Assembly: GCA_965223815.1 (NCBI GenBank)
Contig: OZ245019.1
Location: 558,001-622,000 of the forward strand
Reading direction: 5' to 3'
DNA length: 64,000 nt
DNA from: HKST-UBA178 sp965223815
GTDB taxonomy: Bacteria; Pseudomonadota; Gammaproteobacteria; Chromatiales; Chromatiaceae
In this document: positions 25,850-34,489 of the stretch, piece by piece
Position numbering within the stretch: the first letter of the stretch is position 1
Layout: every line of letters starts with the position of its first letter
Program-made: the position numbers and the translations under genes
The notes under the pieces: model-generated
Told to the model about the DNA's origin: nothing
The model's input: the letters and a program-made list of their open reading frames with translations, nothing else
Databases searched by the model: none

Positions 25850-28800
25850 CTAGTCGGCATCATAACCCGAGATGTTGGTTTCCAGATAGTCATCCACGTC
25901 GTGCCCGAGTCTGCCAAGACCCTTGAGTTCGAATTGCAGTAGTATGGAGTTGACGGGTTCATCGGATACATCGGTCAACAACTGCTGCCCAAGCAATCGT
26001 ACCCGCCAACAGCAGCTATCGTATTCGAACCCGGCGAAGGCCAGAACCGTCTTGTGATAAAGCAGCGAGTGGGTCCAACGGCCAACCGCTGAAATCCTGT
26101 TGGTGATGGGCCAGCGGGCGGAGAGATCGGTTTGGTCCACCGCACCCAGGGTGTAACGATATCCGGCATTGAATATCCTCTCGTTACCATCCCGATAACG
26201 CACCGATAAGGTGCCTTTCTCTATGTTGTCGGAGGCGCTGTGGGGATTCCACTGAATACTTGCCGCCGATGACCAATGGCGACTGAATCGGGCAGCGGCA
26301 TCTGCAACCAGTGGAGAGCTGCTTTCGTCCTGGGTCGATGTGGTGGGAGTCAATTGTACTCTTTGGTCTCTGAAATAATATATCTGACCGATGCTGGCCC
26401 GGAATAATTCCTCGCCAGTGGCTTCGCTCAAAGTTCTAGATGTGAGCGCGAGCGTGGCCTGATTTGCGTCTCCCACGCGGTCTGTTCCGCTGAATCTATT
26501 TTCCCTGAACAGACTGCTGAAGTTTAAGTTGACGTTTGAGGTATCGAAATCGGGCAGATCATCCTGATCCTCATAAGGCGTCAACAGGTAAAAGAGGCGC
26601 GGTTCGAGGGTCTGGGTAACTGCATTGTCGAAGAGCCGAGTATAGCGGTCGAAGTAGAGGCCCGAATCGACACTCAAAGTAGGCAACAGGCGGTCGGGAT
26701 TAGGGTCCCGGCTTGGGACTTGGTTTTCCAGGTTGTAACTGGTGTAGCGGAGGCTGATTTTGGGTGTTAGAAATCCCCAGCTCCGAGTCAGCGGTAGACT
26801 TACGCCGGGTTGCAAATCAAATCTTTGGCCCCGGACACGGTCCCCGTCCTCATGGGTAAAATGAACGAATTCGCTTCTCAGGTGGTAGGTTAGGCCGAAT
26901 GCCTGGCGTCTCTTGTTCAGATCAAAAAGCAGCTGGGGCAGGCGCCGATAAGGCGCTTCGCTGGCGATATCCACCGTTTGGAAATGCTGCAATCGAGCCA
27001 GAAAGTGCCAGTCGTTGCCCGTGTATCGCATATCGCCCCGTCGTTCGAGGTGTTTGGCGGAGGTGACTGAGAGACTGTTACCCAAATCGTCAAGATACTG
27101 ATTATCGGAGACGTAGTTGACGTCTATATCGTATGTCCAGCGATCTTTTGGTCTGCCGAAAGCCTGGAAGGAGAATGCGCCTCGGGTGCTATTGGCGGAG
27201 TCCGGTACTTCGCTGTCATCCGGCAGGATTTCAGCCCGTACCCGCCCCCCGTGCTTCTCCGTTAGATACCGAAACTCGCCGTTGAGCAGCAGCCCACGTT
27301 TACTAAGGTATCTGGGGGTGAAGGTGGCGTCCAAATTGGGAGCGATATTAAAATAGTAGGGGATTGAGATATCCGTTCCGCTGCGGTCACTGCTGCCAAA
27401 AGAGGGAAATAGAAATCCCGATTTACGGCGGCCATCGATAGGAAAAGAGATATAGGGGACATAGGCCACGGGCACTCCCGATACCCTAAGCTTGGCGTGC
27501 CGGGCAATTCCTTCCCCGCTGGCTTTGTCTACATCCAGCTTATCCGCCTCAAGTGACCAGGCATTGCTGCCTGGTTTACACGTCGAATAGCTTATATCGT
27601 TGAAATGGGTCAGATCGGAGCTTTCGAACCAGGCTGATGAAGCGCTACCGCGAGCGCCCTGGTCCACTAGCCGATAGTCTACTTCCCGCAGTGTGCCTTG
27701 CTCTTCGCCCAAATCGAAATGCGCGGTTCCCGAGGTAACCCGTAACCCCGGTTGTTCGAAATAGACGTTTCCCTCGGCGTCCAGGGTTTCATCGTCCCGA
27801 TCATAGAGTGCACTATCAGCCTCCATCATTCGCTGTTGCTGGCGAACTCTTACCGAACCGAGTAATTGCAGTGCCTCCTCCTGTTCGATTGCAGTGGCGC
27901 CATCTGCCTCGATGATCACCCGATCACTGTTTTCGGGAACAAAAGATAGAGGCGCTGGTGTTGACCATGGATAGCATTGATCCCAGTCTAGATTCCGGTC
28001 GATATCTACGGCCTCTCTGGGTGTGCCAAAAAGCATGGGGGCCGTTTCGATATGCTCTCTCTGTTGTTGCGCGGAAATGAGCTGCGGCGTATCAGTTGGT
28101 ACCGCAATGGGTTCGGGGGAGTCAGAAGCGAATTCGCGCTCTGATGGGGAACTCGATTTTTCTGTTGTGTGTTCCAGGTTCTCGCTCGATCCGCTGTCAT
28201 GGACTGGTGGTATCTGCTCGCGTGGAATCACAGCCTGCGCTTCCGCAACTGTCTGGCTGGAACTGCGCTGCTCGGGGTATGGTGGATCGTGTGACTCCGA
28301 CCGAGTGCGTTCATCCAGGGTATCTTCGGTTGTTTGCGCCGCGGCAGGCAAGGCCTCGGCTGGAGGCTCCGCCTGGTGCGTCTGGGATTCACCGATAGCT
28401 GTTAGTCCGACGTCTTCGTGGTCTTCATTTTCAGTGGTCTTGAGGTTGATGGTCTCCGGTGGGCGCCCCTTCAAGGTGTTCTCCTCAGTCGATGAAGAGT
28501 CTTGCGATATCGCGGCTGAGGGCGGAGGCTCTGTCTGTTGCGCCTGTGGGTCAGCGGGTGCTGTTAATTCGATGCCTTCGCGTTCTTCAGTCTCGGTAGT
28601 TCTTGGGTTATTGGGTTCCGGTGGGCGCCCCTCAGAGGTGTTCTCCTCAGGCGATGAGGAGTCTGGTGACACTGCGGCCGAGGGCTCAGGCTCTGCTGTT
28701 CTGTCGGAGGATACCGTTGAATGAGTGGGGTTGCTCATAGGTCTCGGCGAGTTGATGTCGCCGATACACTGCCATTCCCCCGTACCGGTTGGTACGCAAT

Positions 28801-28891
28801 TCCACTCGGGCGCTGCCTTCGCAGTTGACTGGAGCATCAGATTGCAGACAAACAGGGCTATCAACCAGGTGCGTGGGGTCACAGATATCAC
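25850..28891 (-). CDS. lptD: LPS-assembly outer-membrane protein LptD with a long repeat-bearing N-terminal insert
   Basis: 1013 residues, over 200 longer than E. coli LptD (784). Signal peptide to about residue 27, then a short Cys-containing segment (EWNC, EWQC). Residues ~50-285 are low complexity and acidic or proline-rich with a 54-residue repeat. The OstA/LptA-like jellyroll domain begins near residue 320 (VIIEADGATAIEQEE), and a 26-strand-type barrel follows. Cysteines in DQCYPWS, YSTCKPG and the adjacent pair in YDSCCWRV are placed to form the family's interdomain disulfides. It inserts lipopolysaccharide in the outer leaflet with LptE. Upstream of surA; divergent from amgK. Confidence 0.95.
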   Translation of the reverse strand: MISVTPRTWLIALFVCNLMLQSTAKAAPEWNCVPTGTGEWQCIGDINSPRPMSNPTHSTVSSDRTAEPEPSAAVSPDSSSPEENTSEGRPPEPNNPRTTETEEREGIELTAPADPQAQQTEPPPSAAISQDSSSTEENTLKGRPPETINLKTTENEDHEDVGLTAIGESQTHQAEPPAEALPAAAQTTEDTLDERTRSESHDPPYPEQRSSSQTVAEAQAVIPREQIPPVHDSGSSENLEHTTEKSSSPSEREFASDSPEPIAVPTDTPQLISAQQQREHIETAPMLFGTPREAVDIDRNLDWDQCYPWSTPAPLSFVPENSDRVIIEADGATAIEQEEALQLLGSVRVRQQQRMMEADSALYDRDDETLDAEGNVYFEQPGLRVTSGTAHFDLGEEQGTLREVDYRLVDQGARGSASSAWFESSDLTHFNDISYSTCKPGSNAWSLEADKLDVDKASGEGIARHAKLRVSGVPVAYVPYISFPIDGRRKSGFLFPSFGSSDRSGTDISIPYYFNIAPNLDATFTPRYLSKRGLLLNGEFRYLTEKHGGRVRAEILPDDSEVPDSANSTRGAFSFQAFGRPKDRWTYDIDVNYVSDNQYLDDLGNSLSVTSAKHLERRGDMRYTGNDWHFLARLQHFQTVDIASEAPYRRLPQLLFDLNKRRQAFGLTYHLRSEFVHFTHEDGDRVRGQRFDLQPGVSLPLTRSWGFLTPKISLRYTSYNLENQVPSRDPNPDRLLPTLSVDSGLYFDRYTRLFDNAVTQTLEPRLFYLLTPYEDQDDLPDFDTSNVNLNFSSLFRENRFSGTDRVGDANQATLALTSRTLSEATGEELFRASIGQIYYFRDQRVQLTPTTSTQDESSSPLVADAAARFSRHWSSAASIQWNPHSASDNIEKGTLSVRYRDGNERIFNAGYRYTLGAVDQTDLSARWPITNRISAVGRWTHSLLYHKTVLAFAGFEYDSCCWRVRLLGQQLLTDVSDEPVNSILLQFELKGLGRLGHDVDDYLETNISGYDAD
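28301..28693 (-). repeat. 162-bp (54-residue) in-frame tandem repeat within lptD
   Basis: Unit 1 is 28532-28693, unit 2 is 28370-28531, and a degenerate third unit begins at 28369. Each opens with a GGAGGCTC-like motif (plus strand) encoding EPxP or EPP. Units 1 and 2 share SAA[VI]S.DSSS.EENT, GRPPE and TTE.E at identical spacing. Unit 3 keeps EPP, TED and TLDER. The period of exactly 54 codons shows in-frame duplication in the disordered LptD segment. Confidence 0.85.
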
Positions 28892-28972
28892 CTATTCTCC
28901 TTATTGATGGCAGTCGCGCACTAAAATCGCATAGAATTGCTAATTCTTCAATGGCTTCCATACGGAAATTAA

Positions 28973-29956
28973 ATGGTGTCTGAACGTTTGGTCGAACTCA
29001 CCGAGTGGCTCTCAAACGACCTTAAACTCTCCGGTGTGCGACTGGAGCCGGCATCTGGGGATGCCAGCTTTCGGCGTTATTTTCGAGTTTATCAGGCAGG
29101 AGCGGAACACAGCCAAATTGCCATGGATGCGCCGCCGGACAAGGAGGACTGTCGTCCTTTCGTGGTCATGGCGAAACAGCTGAAAGAGGTGGGCTTGCAT
29201 GTACCGCAGGTACTGGCCGAGGACTTGGAACGGGGATTTCTTCTGCTTGAGGACCTGGGTTCGACCCACTATTTGGATGTCTTGGGCGAACACTCTGCGG
29301 ATTCGCTTTATACCGATGCGTTGGGTGCTCTACTAATCGTGCAGGCTTGTGTGCCACCAGCCGGAATGCCCGTCTACGATCAGAAAATGTTGATGGATGA
29401 GATGGGCCTCTTTCGTGATTGGTTGCTGCGTGAACACCTCAATGCGAAGCTGACGGCTGGTGACCACGCGATGCTGGAACAGACCTTCGAGTACCTGGCG
29501 CAAAGCGCCCTCGCACAGCCTCAGGTTTGCGTACTGCGCGACTACCACTCACGAAATCTCATGGTCACCTCACCTCCCAATCCGGGAATACTCGATTTCC
29601 AGGATGCAGTGGCGGGTCCCGTGACCTATGATTTGGTCTCATTACTCAAGGATTGTTATATCGAGTGGCCACGTTCGAGGGTGGAGCAGTGGGCCAGCGG
29701 ATACTTTCGGCTAGCGGTTCAGTCGGGAGTGCTCAGAGAGACACATGAGCTGCGTTTTCTAGACTGGTTTCATTTAATGGGTGTGCAGCGCCATCTGAAG
29801 GCTGCTGGCATTTTTGCGAGGCTGTACCGAAGAGATGGAAAGCCTGGCTATCTGCAGGATATTCCACGGACATTGGGTTATATCATCGACTTGGAAGAGG
29901 ATTATCCGGAACTCCGGGGGCTTGCAGAGCTTATCAGGCGTCTTCGGCTTGGCTGA
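28973..29956 (+). CDS. amgK: N-acetylmuramate/N-acetylglucosamine anomeric kinase AmgK-type
   Basis: A 327-residue aminoglycoside-phosphotransferase-fold kinase. The nucleotide loop region reads GDASFRRYFRV, the catalytic loop LRDYHSRNLMV, and the metal site ILDFQDAVAGPVTYDLVSLL. Its position divergent from lptD matches AmgK of Pseudomonas, which phosphorylates the anomeric position of MurNAc in peptidoglycan recycling. The usual partner murU, directly downstream in Pseudomonas, is absent here; an opposing HprK-related gene overlaps its last 23 bases. The substrate assignment rests on family and context. Confidence 0.9.
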   Translation: MVSERLVELTEWLSNDLKLSGVRLEPASGDASFRRYFRVYQAGAEHSQIAMDAPPDKEDCRPFVVMAKQLKEVGLHVPQVLAEDLERGFLLLEDLGSTHYLDVLGEHSADSLYTDALGALLIVQACVPPAGMPVYDQKMLMDEMGLFRDWLLREHLNAKLTAGDHAMLEQTFEYLAQSALAQPQVCVLRDYHSRNLMVTSPPNPGILDFQDAVAGPVTYDLVSLLKDCYIEWPRSRVEQWASGYFRLAVQSGVLRETHELRFLDWFHLMGVQRHLKAAGIFARLYRRDGKPGYLQDIPRTLGYIIDLEEDYPELRGLAELIRRLRLG

Positions 29957-30860
29957 TCAGATTATCCATTAAAGAAACGGCGTGGTTAAGATCACTGAAT
30001 TCCAGATAGCGAGTGGGGCAACGATCCACCAACTCGGCGACAGCGTCGAATCCCCTAGCCCCTTGGAGCCGGTAATTGAAGGCATTACCTGAGAGTTTGA
30101 GAAAAGCACGGCCCTTGGCGAAGGGGTGAAGGAGTTCCGGGGCCCCCGCCAGATATCTGGGAAATACTATGAAACCCGGTCGTGCTGGCTCCTGACTCTG
30201 GCGGACACTCTCCTCAGTGGGCTGCAGATGGGCAACGTCTCCCTTGCGGGTAGCGAAATAAGTTGGGCCGACTACTGCCGACTCAGAGTAACTTTTGATG
30301 ATTTCTATCGACTCATTTTTCAGCGGAATAGGGCGGGGCATAGCATCTATGAGGCCGGTTTCGGGTCGATATAGGCCAAATTCATCAGATAGCAGGCGCC
30401 AGCCATTCAACATCAGGGCTGCGCAGAGGGTACTTTTTCCGGAGCCGGGTTCCGCGGGTAGTATTACGGCCTTGCCGTTGCGTTCTAAAACAGCGGAGTG
30501 GAACATGAGGTACTGATGCGCTTGCATCGCCACGCACCAATTGAGACCCCATTCAAAAAAAGCAAAGGCGTGATCTCTAGGGAAGGGAGTAAACGGCGGA
30601 GTGGCATCGGTATCAAATACGCCTTGTGGGCGCCACCAGCGGCGTATTCCACCACCCTCGCGCATATCGATGTGAAAGTCGATCAGTTGCTGGTGGGTGT
30701 CGTCTGCGACTGAACTCTCACCGTACATCCTGCAGAGAGTCTCGGGCAACCCCCTTATAGCACCCCTAACGCGGACCAGAAAAGGTCCAATATTTACATG
30801 CAGACCATCGCCGGCCATCTCCTGGGCTACTTTCTGGGGCTGGAGTTGGTTTAGTCTCAT
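29934..30860 (-). CDS. HprK-related kinase A (HPr-rel-A locus)
   Basis: 308 residues resembling the kinase domain of HPr kinase/phosphorylase. A P-loop PAEPGSGKSTL (Gly139-Thr144) is preceded by HSAVLERNGKAVIL and followed by LLSDEFGLY (Asp159, Glu160), the usual metal and base region. The N-terminal ~100 residues do not resemble the HprK regulatory domain. The protein matches what I recall as the HprK-related kinase A family, defined by genome context with a PqqD-like and a nucleotidyltransferase gene. All are here. The phosphoryl acceptor is unknown; the serine site of HPr is not the evident target. It overlaps the PqqD-like gene by four bases. Confidence 0.9.
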   Translation of the reverse strand: MRLNQLQPQKVAQEMAGDGLHVNIGPFLVRVRGAIRGLPETLCRMYGESSVADDTHQQLIDFHIDMREGGGIRRWWRPQGVFDTDATPPFTPFPRDHAFAFFEWGLNWCVAMQAHQYLMFHSAVLERNGKAVILPAEPGSGKSTLCAALMLNGWRLLSDEFGLYRPETGLIDAMPRPIPLKNESIEIIKSYSESAVVGPTYFATRKGDVAHLQPTEESVRQSQEPARPGFIVFPRYLAGAPELLHPFAKGRAFLKLSGNAFNYRLQGARGFDAVAELVDRCPTRYLEFSDLNHAVSLMDNLISQAEDA

Positions 30861-31156
30861 TGCGGGGAAAGATTGAGCAGTCCGAGTTCTCGGAGCTGCT
30901 CTAGATGATCCCGAAGGTGGCGCGACATCAGTTCAGGATTGTCGACTTGGTCCAGCAAGATCTCGGCCAGGGTGTCCAAGGTATGGCCTGTGGTTCCCAG
31001 GAGTTCGAGAATTTCCATTGAGACGATATTGAGCAGATGGGTATCGCCCGAGTTAGGGTTGAATACAAAATACTCTTCTTCCCATACCCTGATCCGCAGC
31101 TGGTTATAGTTGGGGCAATGCCATAGCCAGTCTAGGGAAGGCGAACTGTCGTTCAC
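30857..31156 (-). CDS. PqqD-like peptide chaperone of the HPr-rel-A locus
   Basis: A 99-residue winged-helix PqqD/RRE-type protein: WEEEYFVFNPNSGDTHLLN is the beta hairpin typical of precursor-binding domains, followed by helices ending in LEQLRELGLL. PqqD-like domains bind leader peptides of ribosomally made precursors and present them to modifying enzymes. It lies 63 bases downstream of the Tat-leader protein gene and couples by ATGA overlap to the kinase gene, which supports a shared job. That it binds the leader of the neighbour protein is inference. Confidence 0.88.
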   Translation of the reverse strand: MNDSSPSLDWLWHCPNYNQLRIRVWEEEYFVFNPNSGDTHLLNIVSMEILELLGTTGHTLDTLAEILLDQVDNPELMSRHLRDHLEQLRELGLLNLSPQ

Positions 31157-31219
31157 AGCGGAATAGGTAAATTGATGTCAGTTTCTACCTATACAAGGGG
31201 GCGAATGCTTCCTGGTAGT

Positions 31220-31732
31220 TTAATTTCCGACAAAGGACCCAGCGCAAGAAGCGCGCAACGGATTGCCGAAGATATTTCCGCCGTTCACTCTGTTGCCGTT
31301 CTGATCGATAAAAATAGCCCGATTAGGTTGAGGCTGCGATGGGTCAACGTACTGGTAATTAAAACCGGTCACCGAGTAACCATTGGGGTCGCCGGACTCC
31401 TCAGCATAGGTTACGCAATATTTTCGTGGAAAACTGGCGGCGATTTCGTTGGGTTTGACACTGATCACTTGGGTTGGGTCAGCGGGGTCTGCAGAGTAGA
31501 CCCATTCCGGGCTGGCGTCTCCAGCGTCCGTTACGCAGTTTGGCGGAGGACCTTCCTCATTGAGGAGGCACTGGTGACTGCTGGCATTCGCTGCGCGGGC
31601 GCCGTTGCTAAGCGTCAGCGCCACAGGAATGCTAGCCAGACCCCTGATTACTTTGCGACGTTGTGCAAACGCCGCTCCGGCGTCTGTCGCGCTAGCGCGA
31701 CTAATAGCTTCCTGATCCTGGTCTTTTGACAT
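31220..31732 (-). CDS. Tat-leader, four-cysteine small protein; candidate substrate of the HPr-rel-A locus
   Basis: 170 residues from ATG 31732, which has GGAGAG seven bases upstream; the longer frame to 31807 lacks support. The first 24 residues are polar. Then come a twin arginine (Arg25-Arg26, QRRKVIRGL), a hydrophobic segment SIPVALTLSNGARA and a probable cleavage site near residue 48. The mature ~120 residues carry four cysteines (55, 66, 106, 163) and are rich in Asn, Pro, Asp and Gly. I know no named domain. The unusually long pre-twin-arginine region could be a recognition tag for the PqqD-like protein. First gene of the minus-strand run with the PqqD-like and kinase genes. Confidence 0.75.
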   Translation of the reverse strand: MSKDQDQEAISRASATDAGAAFAQRRKVIRGLASIPVALTLSNGARAANASSHQCLLNEEGPPPNCVTDAGDASPEWVYSADPADPTQVISVKPNEIAASFPRKYCVTYAEESGDPNGYSVTGFNYQYVDPSQPQPNRAIFIDQNGNRVNGGNIFGNPLRASCAGSFVGN

Positions 31733-31829
31733 GCCAACTCTCCTACAACTTATCCCTGTACTGGTCGATAATATAGACGGCCGTACCCGATAAAAAACTG
31801 GCAGCAAATTTTATGCCGAATAACTTAAC

Positions 31830-31859
31830 TTGCTGTATTCTCTAAGAGTATCGTATAAA
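31830..31859 (+). promoter_or_regulatory. Possible sigma-70 promoter for the nucleotidyltransferase gene
   Basis: TTGCTG (31830-31835) and TATAAA (31854-31859) are 18 bases apart in the AT-rich 182-base gap between the divergent leader-protein and nucleotidyltransferase genes. The spacer contains a small palindrome, CTCTAAGAG. This is by eye only. Confidence 0.3.
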
Positions 31860-31914
31860 ACCAAATCTTATCACACTGGATTTGTAAAAAAAGCTGACAG
31901 AGGTCTGAAAAAAG

Positions 31915-33048
31915 ATGACCTCTGGCGTGATTGAAGTACCATACTCCGATGCCGTTCTCCCCAGATTAGCCGCCGATTGTATGAATGTCGAATATTCTCT
32001 GCTCGATGTACTGCAAAACCCCCAACTGATCATCAATCTTAATAAAAGGGATCAGTCTCGTATTGTCAGACAGGCTCGCCAGACGGGTTTGTTGGGGTTC
32101 ATCGAGGCGCGTGTTGAACCAGGGACACCCAGTGGAAAGCTCGCGGACCATCTGTCGAGCGCCCGTGTCCATGCGGCTTATCACGAGCAGATGATATCCT
32201 GGGAAATCGATCGCTTGGCCAAGGTGTTAGGGTCGTCGACCGGGCCGGTGATTCTACTGAAAGGTGCGGCGTACAAGGCGTTGGATCTGGGTATATCTCA
32301 GGGCAGATTGGCGTCAGACGTAGATCTCCTGGTGCCCAAGGAGAAGTTGGTTGAGGCCGAAGGCCTGCTGTTAACGAATGGCTGGTCGCACATGAAAGAG
32401 GATGAATACGATCAGCACTACTATCGAGAGTGGATGCACGAACTCCCGCCCCTACGCCATGAGGAACGCGGTACCGTGGTGGATTTGCATCACGCTATCT
32501 TGCCTCCAACCGCGAGACTGAAGCCGGATTCGCGAAAACTTATAGAATCGGCGCTGCCACTGGATGATTTACCCTTTTTTTCCCTATGTCCCGAAGACAC
32601 GCTGCTGCACCGGGCAGCCCATCTTTTTTATGATGGAGATCTTGAAAGTGGATTGAGGGAACTTGTCGATATTCACGAATTGATTAACACTTTCAATAAG
32701 ACGCAGGATTTCAGTTCGCGACTGGTTTCCCGCTCCCGTGAACTCGGCCTCTCTCGACCACTCTACTTTGCGCTCTATTTTTGCCGCAGACTGTTGAATA
32801 CCCAGTTTGACAATGTTGCAGAGCTTGAACTCAGGAGGGAGATGGCAGGGTTTCCCATCCGCCAATTGTTGACCTATTTGCTGGAGCTGCGGCTGGTTCC
32901 CGTGGACCCCGATCTCCCCGCGGGATTGAAAGACTTCGCCGCTGGCTTACTTTTCGTACGCTCCCACTGGCTGAGAATGCCACCGCTGATGCTTGCCCGG
33001 CACCTATTAACACAGGTGCGGCGTAGGGGCGGGATCAAGACCGGTTGA
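31915..33048 (+). CDS. Nucleotidyltransferase-fold protein (NTP_transf_5 type) of the HPr-rel-A locus
   Basis: 377 residues. ILLKGAAYKALDLGISQGRL followed by ASDVDLLV supplies the Asp-x-Asp metal motif (Asp135, Asp137), and VVDLHH at 188-193 the third carboxylate. This is the layout of the PF14907 nucleotidyltransferase family often found with polysaccharide or peptide-modification loci. The C-terminal half is helical. It is transcribed divergently from the leader-protein gene. Family members are presumed to transfer a nucleotide to an unknown acceptor; here the neighbours make it a likely third enzyme of the same pathway. GAGG lies about 12 bases before the ATG. Confidence 0.87.
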   Translation: MTSGVIEVPYSDAVLPRLAADCMNVEYSLLDVLQNPQLIINLNKRDQSRIVRQARQTGLLGFIEARVEPGTPSGKLADHLSSARVHAAYHEQMISWEIDRLAKVLGSSTGPVILLKGAAYKALDLGISQGRLASDVDLLVPKEKLVEAEGLLLTNGWSHMKEDEYDQHYYREWMHELPPLRHEERGTVVDLHHAILPPTARLKPDSRKLIESALPLDDLPFFSLCPEDTLLHRAAHLFYDGDLESGLRELVDIHELINTFNKTQDFSSRLVSRSRELGLSRPLYFALYFCRRLLNTQFDNVAELELRREMAGFPIRQLLTYLLELRLVPVDPDLPAGLKDFAAGLLFVRSHWLRMPPLMLARHLLTQVRRRGGIKTG

Positions 33049-33134
33049 CCGCATTAAGTGCTCATGTCGTCCAAGGTGATTGTCTCGTGGTCTAAAGCAA
33101 TCGAGGAATTCGGCGTATGAGGATAGGACTGGCC

Positions 33135-34421
33135 TCAGCCCTTTTCTCTCGCTATAGCCCGGTAGCCAATGTCGTTGCGGTAGTATGCCCCCGGCCATTC
33201 AACCTGTCGTACCAATTCGTAGGCCCCGGCTTGGGCTTCCTTCACCGAATCTCCCAGCGCTGTGGCACAGAGCACTCGGCCTCCTGCTGTGACAACTTGG
33301 CCGAGATGCTGTGCTGTCCCTGCGTGAAACACTTTGCGACCTGCGGTTTCCTTTTCGGGTAATCGGGTAATCGGGTCTCCTTTAGAGTAACTTCCCGGAT
33401 AACCGTCAGCTGCGAGTACCACTCCGAGCGAGGCGCGCTGATCCCACTCGGTATTTTCGTTGTCCAATCGTTTTTCAAGTGCCGCCAGGCAGTGGGCTAC
33501 TAGATCCGATTTCATACGCAGCATAATGGGTTGAGTCTCAGGATCCCCAAAACGGCAGTTGTATTCGAGCACGCGTGGCACTCCTGCAGCATCGATCATA
33601 ACTCCGGCATATAAAAATCCGGTGTAGGGCAGTCCCTCTCTGGCCATCCCTTCAACAGTAGGTTTGATTACTTCATCCATTATGCGTTGGTGCATTTCCG
33701 GCGTCACTACAGGTGCTGGCGAGTAGGCCCCCATACCCCCGGTATTCGGTCCTCGATCGCCATCGTCCCTGGCCTTGTGGTCTTGGGAACTGGCCATCGG
33801 CAGTATGTGGATTCCGTCGGCCATGACGATAAAGCTGGCCTCCTCTCCCTGGAGAAATTCCTCAATGACCACTCGGTGTCCAGCATCCCCGAAACGATTG
33901 CCGTCGAGCATGTCTCGTATCGCTGCCTCAGCAGTCTGCCTATCGTGGGCGATTATTACCCCCTTACCCGCAGCCAGGCCGTCCGCCTTGATAACGATGG
34001 GAATACCCACTTGGTGCAAGTAATTCAGCGCAGGTTCGATTTCCGTAAAGTCACCGTAGGCTGCCGTTGGTATCCGGTGACGCGCTAGAAAAGCTTTGGT
34101 AAAGGCTTTGGATCCTTCTAGCTGAGCGGCTCCCTTGCTTGGGCCAAAACAGGCAAGTCCTGCATCCTGAAACGCATCGACGATTCCCAGCACCAATGGG
34201 AGCTCGGGCCCCACAATGGTAAGCCCGATACGCTTCTCTCGGGCGAATTCCACCAGATGATCGATCTCGTCAACTTCAATCGATATGTTAGTCAGTCCTG
34301 GTTCGAGCGCGGTCCCCGCGTTGCCAGGGGCCAGGTACACTGCGTCCACAAGGGGTGATTGCGCTGCCTTCCAGGCCAGGGCGTGTTCCCGGCCACCACT
34401 TCCAATTACCAATATATCCAT
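33135..34421 (-). CDS. purD: Phosphoribosylamine-glycine ligase
   Basis: 428 residues from ATG 34421, against 429 in E. coli. It is an ATP-grasp enzyme of purine synthesis that joins glycine to phosphoribosylamine. LVIGSGGREHALAWK opens the N domain; IKADGLAAGKGVIIA and GFLYAGVM and NCRFGDPETQ mark the ATP-grasp and C domains. A TTG at 34439 would add six residues and is not preferred. lpxA separates it from purH, whereas in E. coli purH and purD are adjacent. Confidence 0.97.
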   Translation of the reverse strand: MDILVIGSGGREHALAWKAAQSPLVDAVYLAPGNAGTALEPGLTNISIEVDEIDHLVEFAREKRIGLTIVGPELPLVLGIVDAFQDAGLACFGPSKGAAQLEGSKAFTKAFLARHRIPTAAYGDFTEIEPALNYLHQVGIPIVIKADGLAAGKGVIIAHDRQTAEAAIRDMLDGNRFGDAGHRVVIEEFLQGEEASFIVMADGIHILPMASSQDHKARDDGDRGPNTGGMGAYSPAPVVTPEMHQRIMDEVIKPTVEGMAREGLPYTGFLYAGVMIDAAGVPRVLEYNCRFGDPETQPIMLRMKSDLVAHCLAALEKRLDNENTEWDQRASLGVVLAADGYPGSYSKGDPITRLPEKETAGRKVFHAGTAQHLGQVVTAGGRVLCATALGDSVKEAQAGAYELVRQVEWPGAYYRNDIGYRAIAREKG

Positions 34422-34489
34422 AGAAATCGTCTGCACCAATGATAGTGTGGATCGACCACCGCGGTGGCCAATGTCTCAAGGCACCGAAT

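Noticed and set aside
28023..28724. 233-codon plus-strand frame opposite the lptD N-terminus
   Set aside because: It is antisense to the repeat-bearing low-complexity segment; the composition (Ser/Val/Gly/Cys) mirrors that repeat and no ribosome-binding site or family match is seen.
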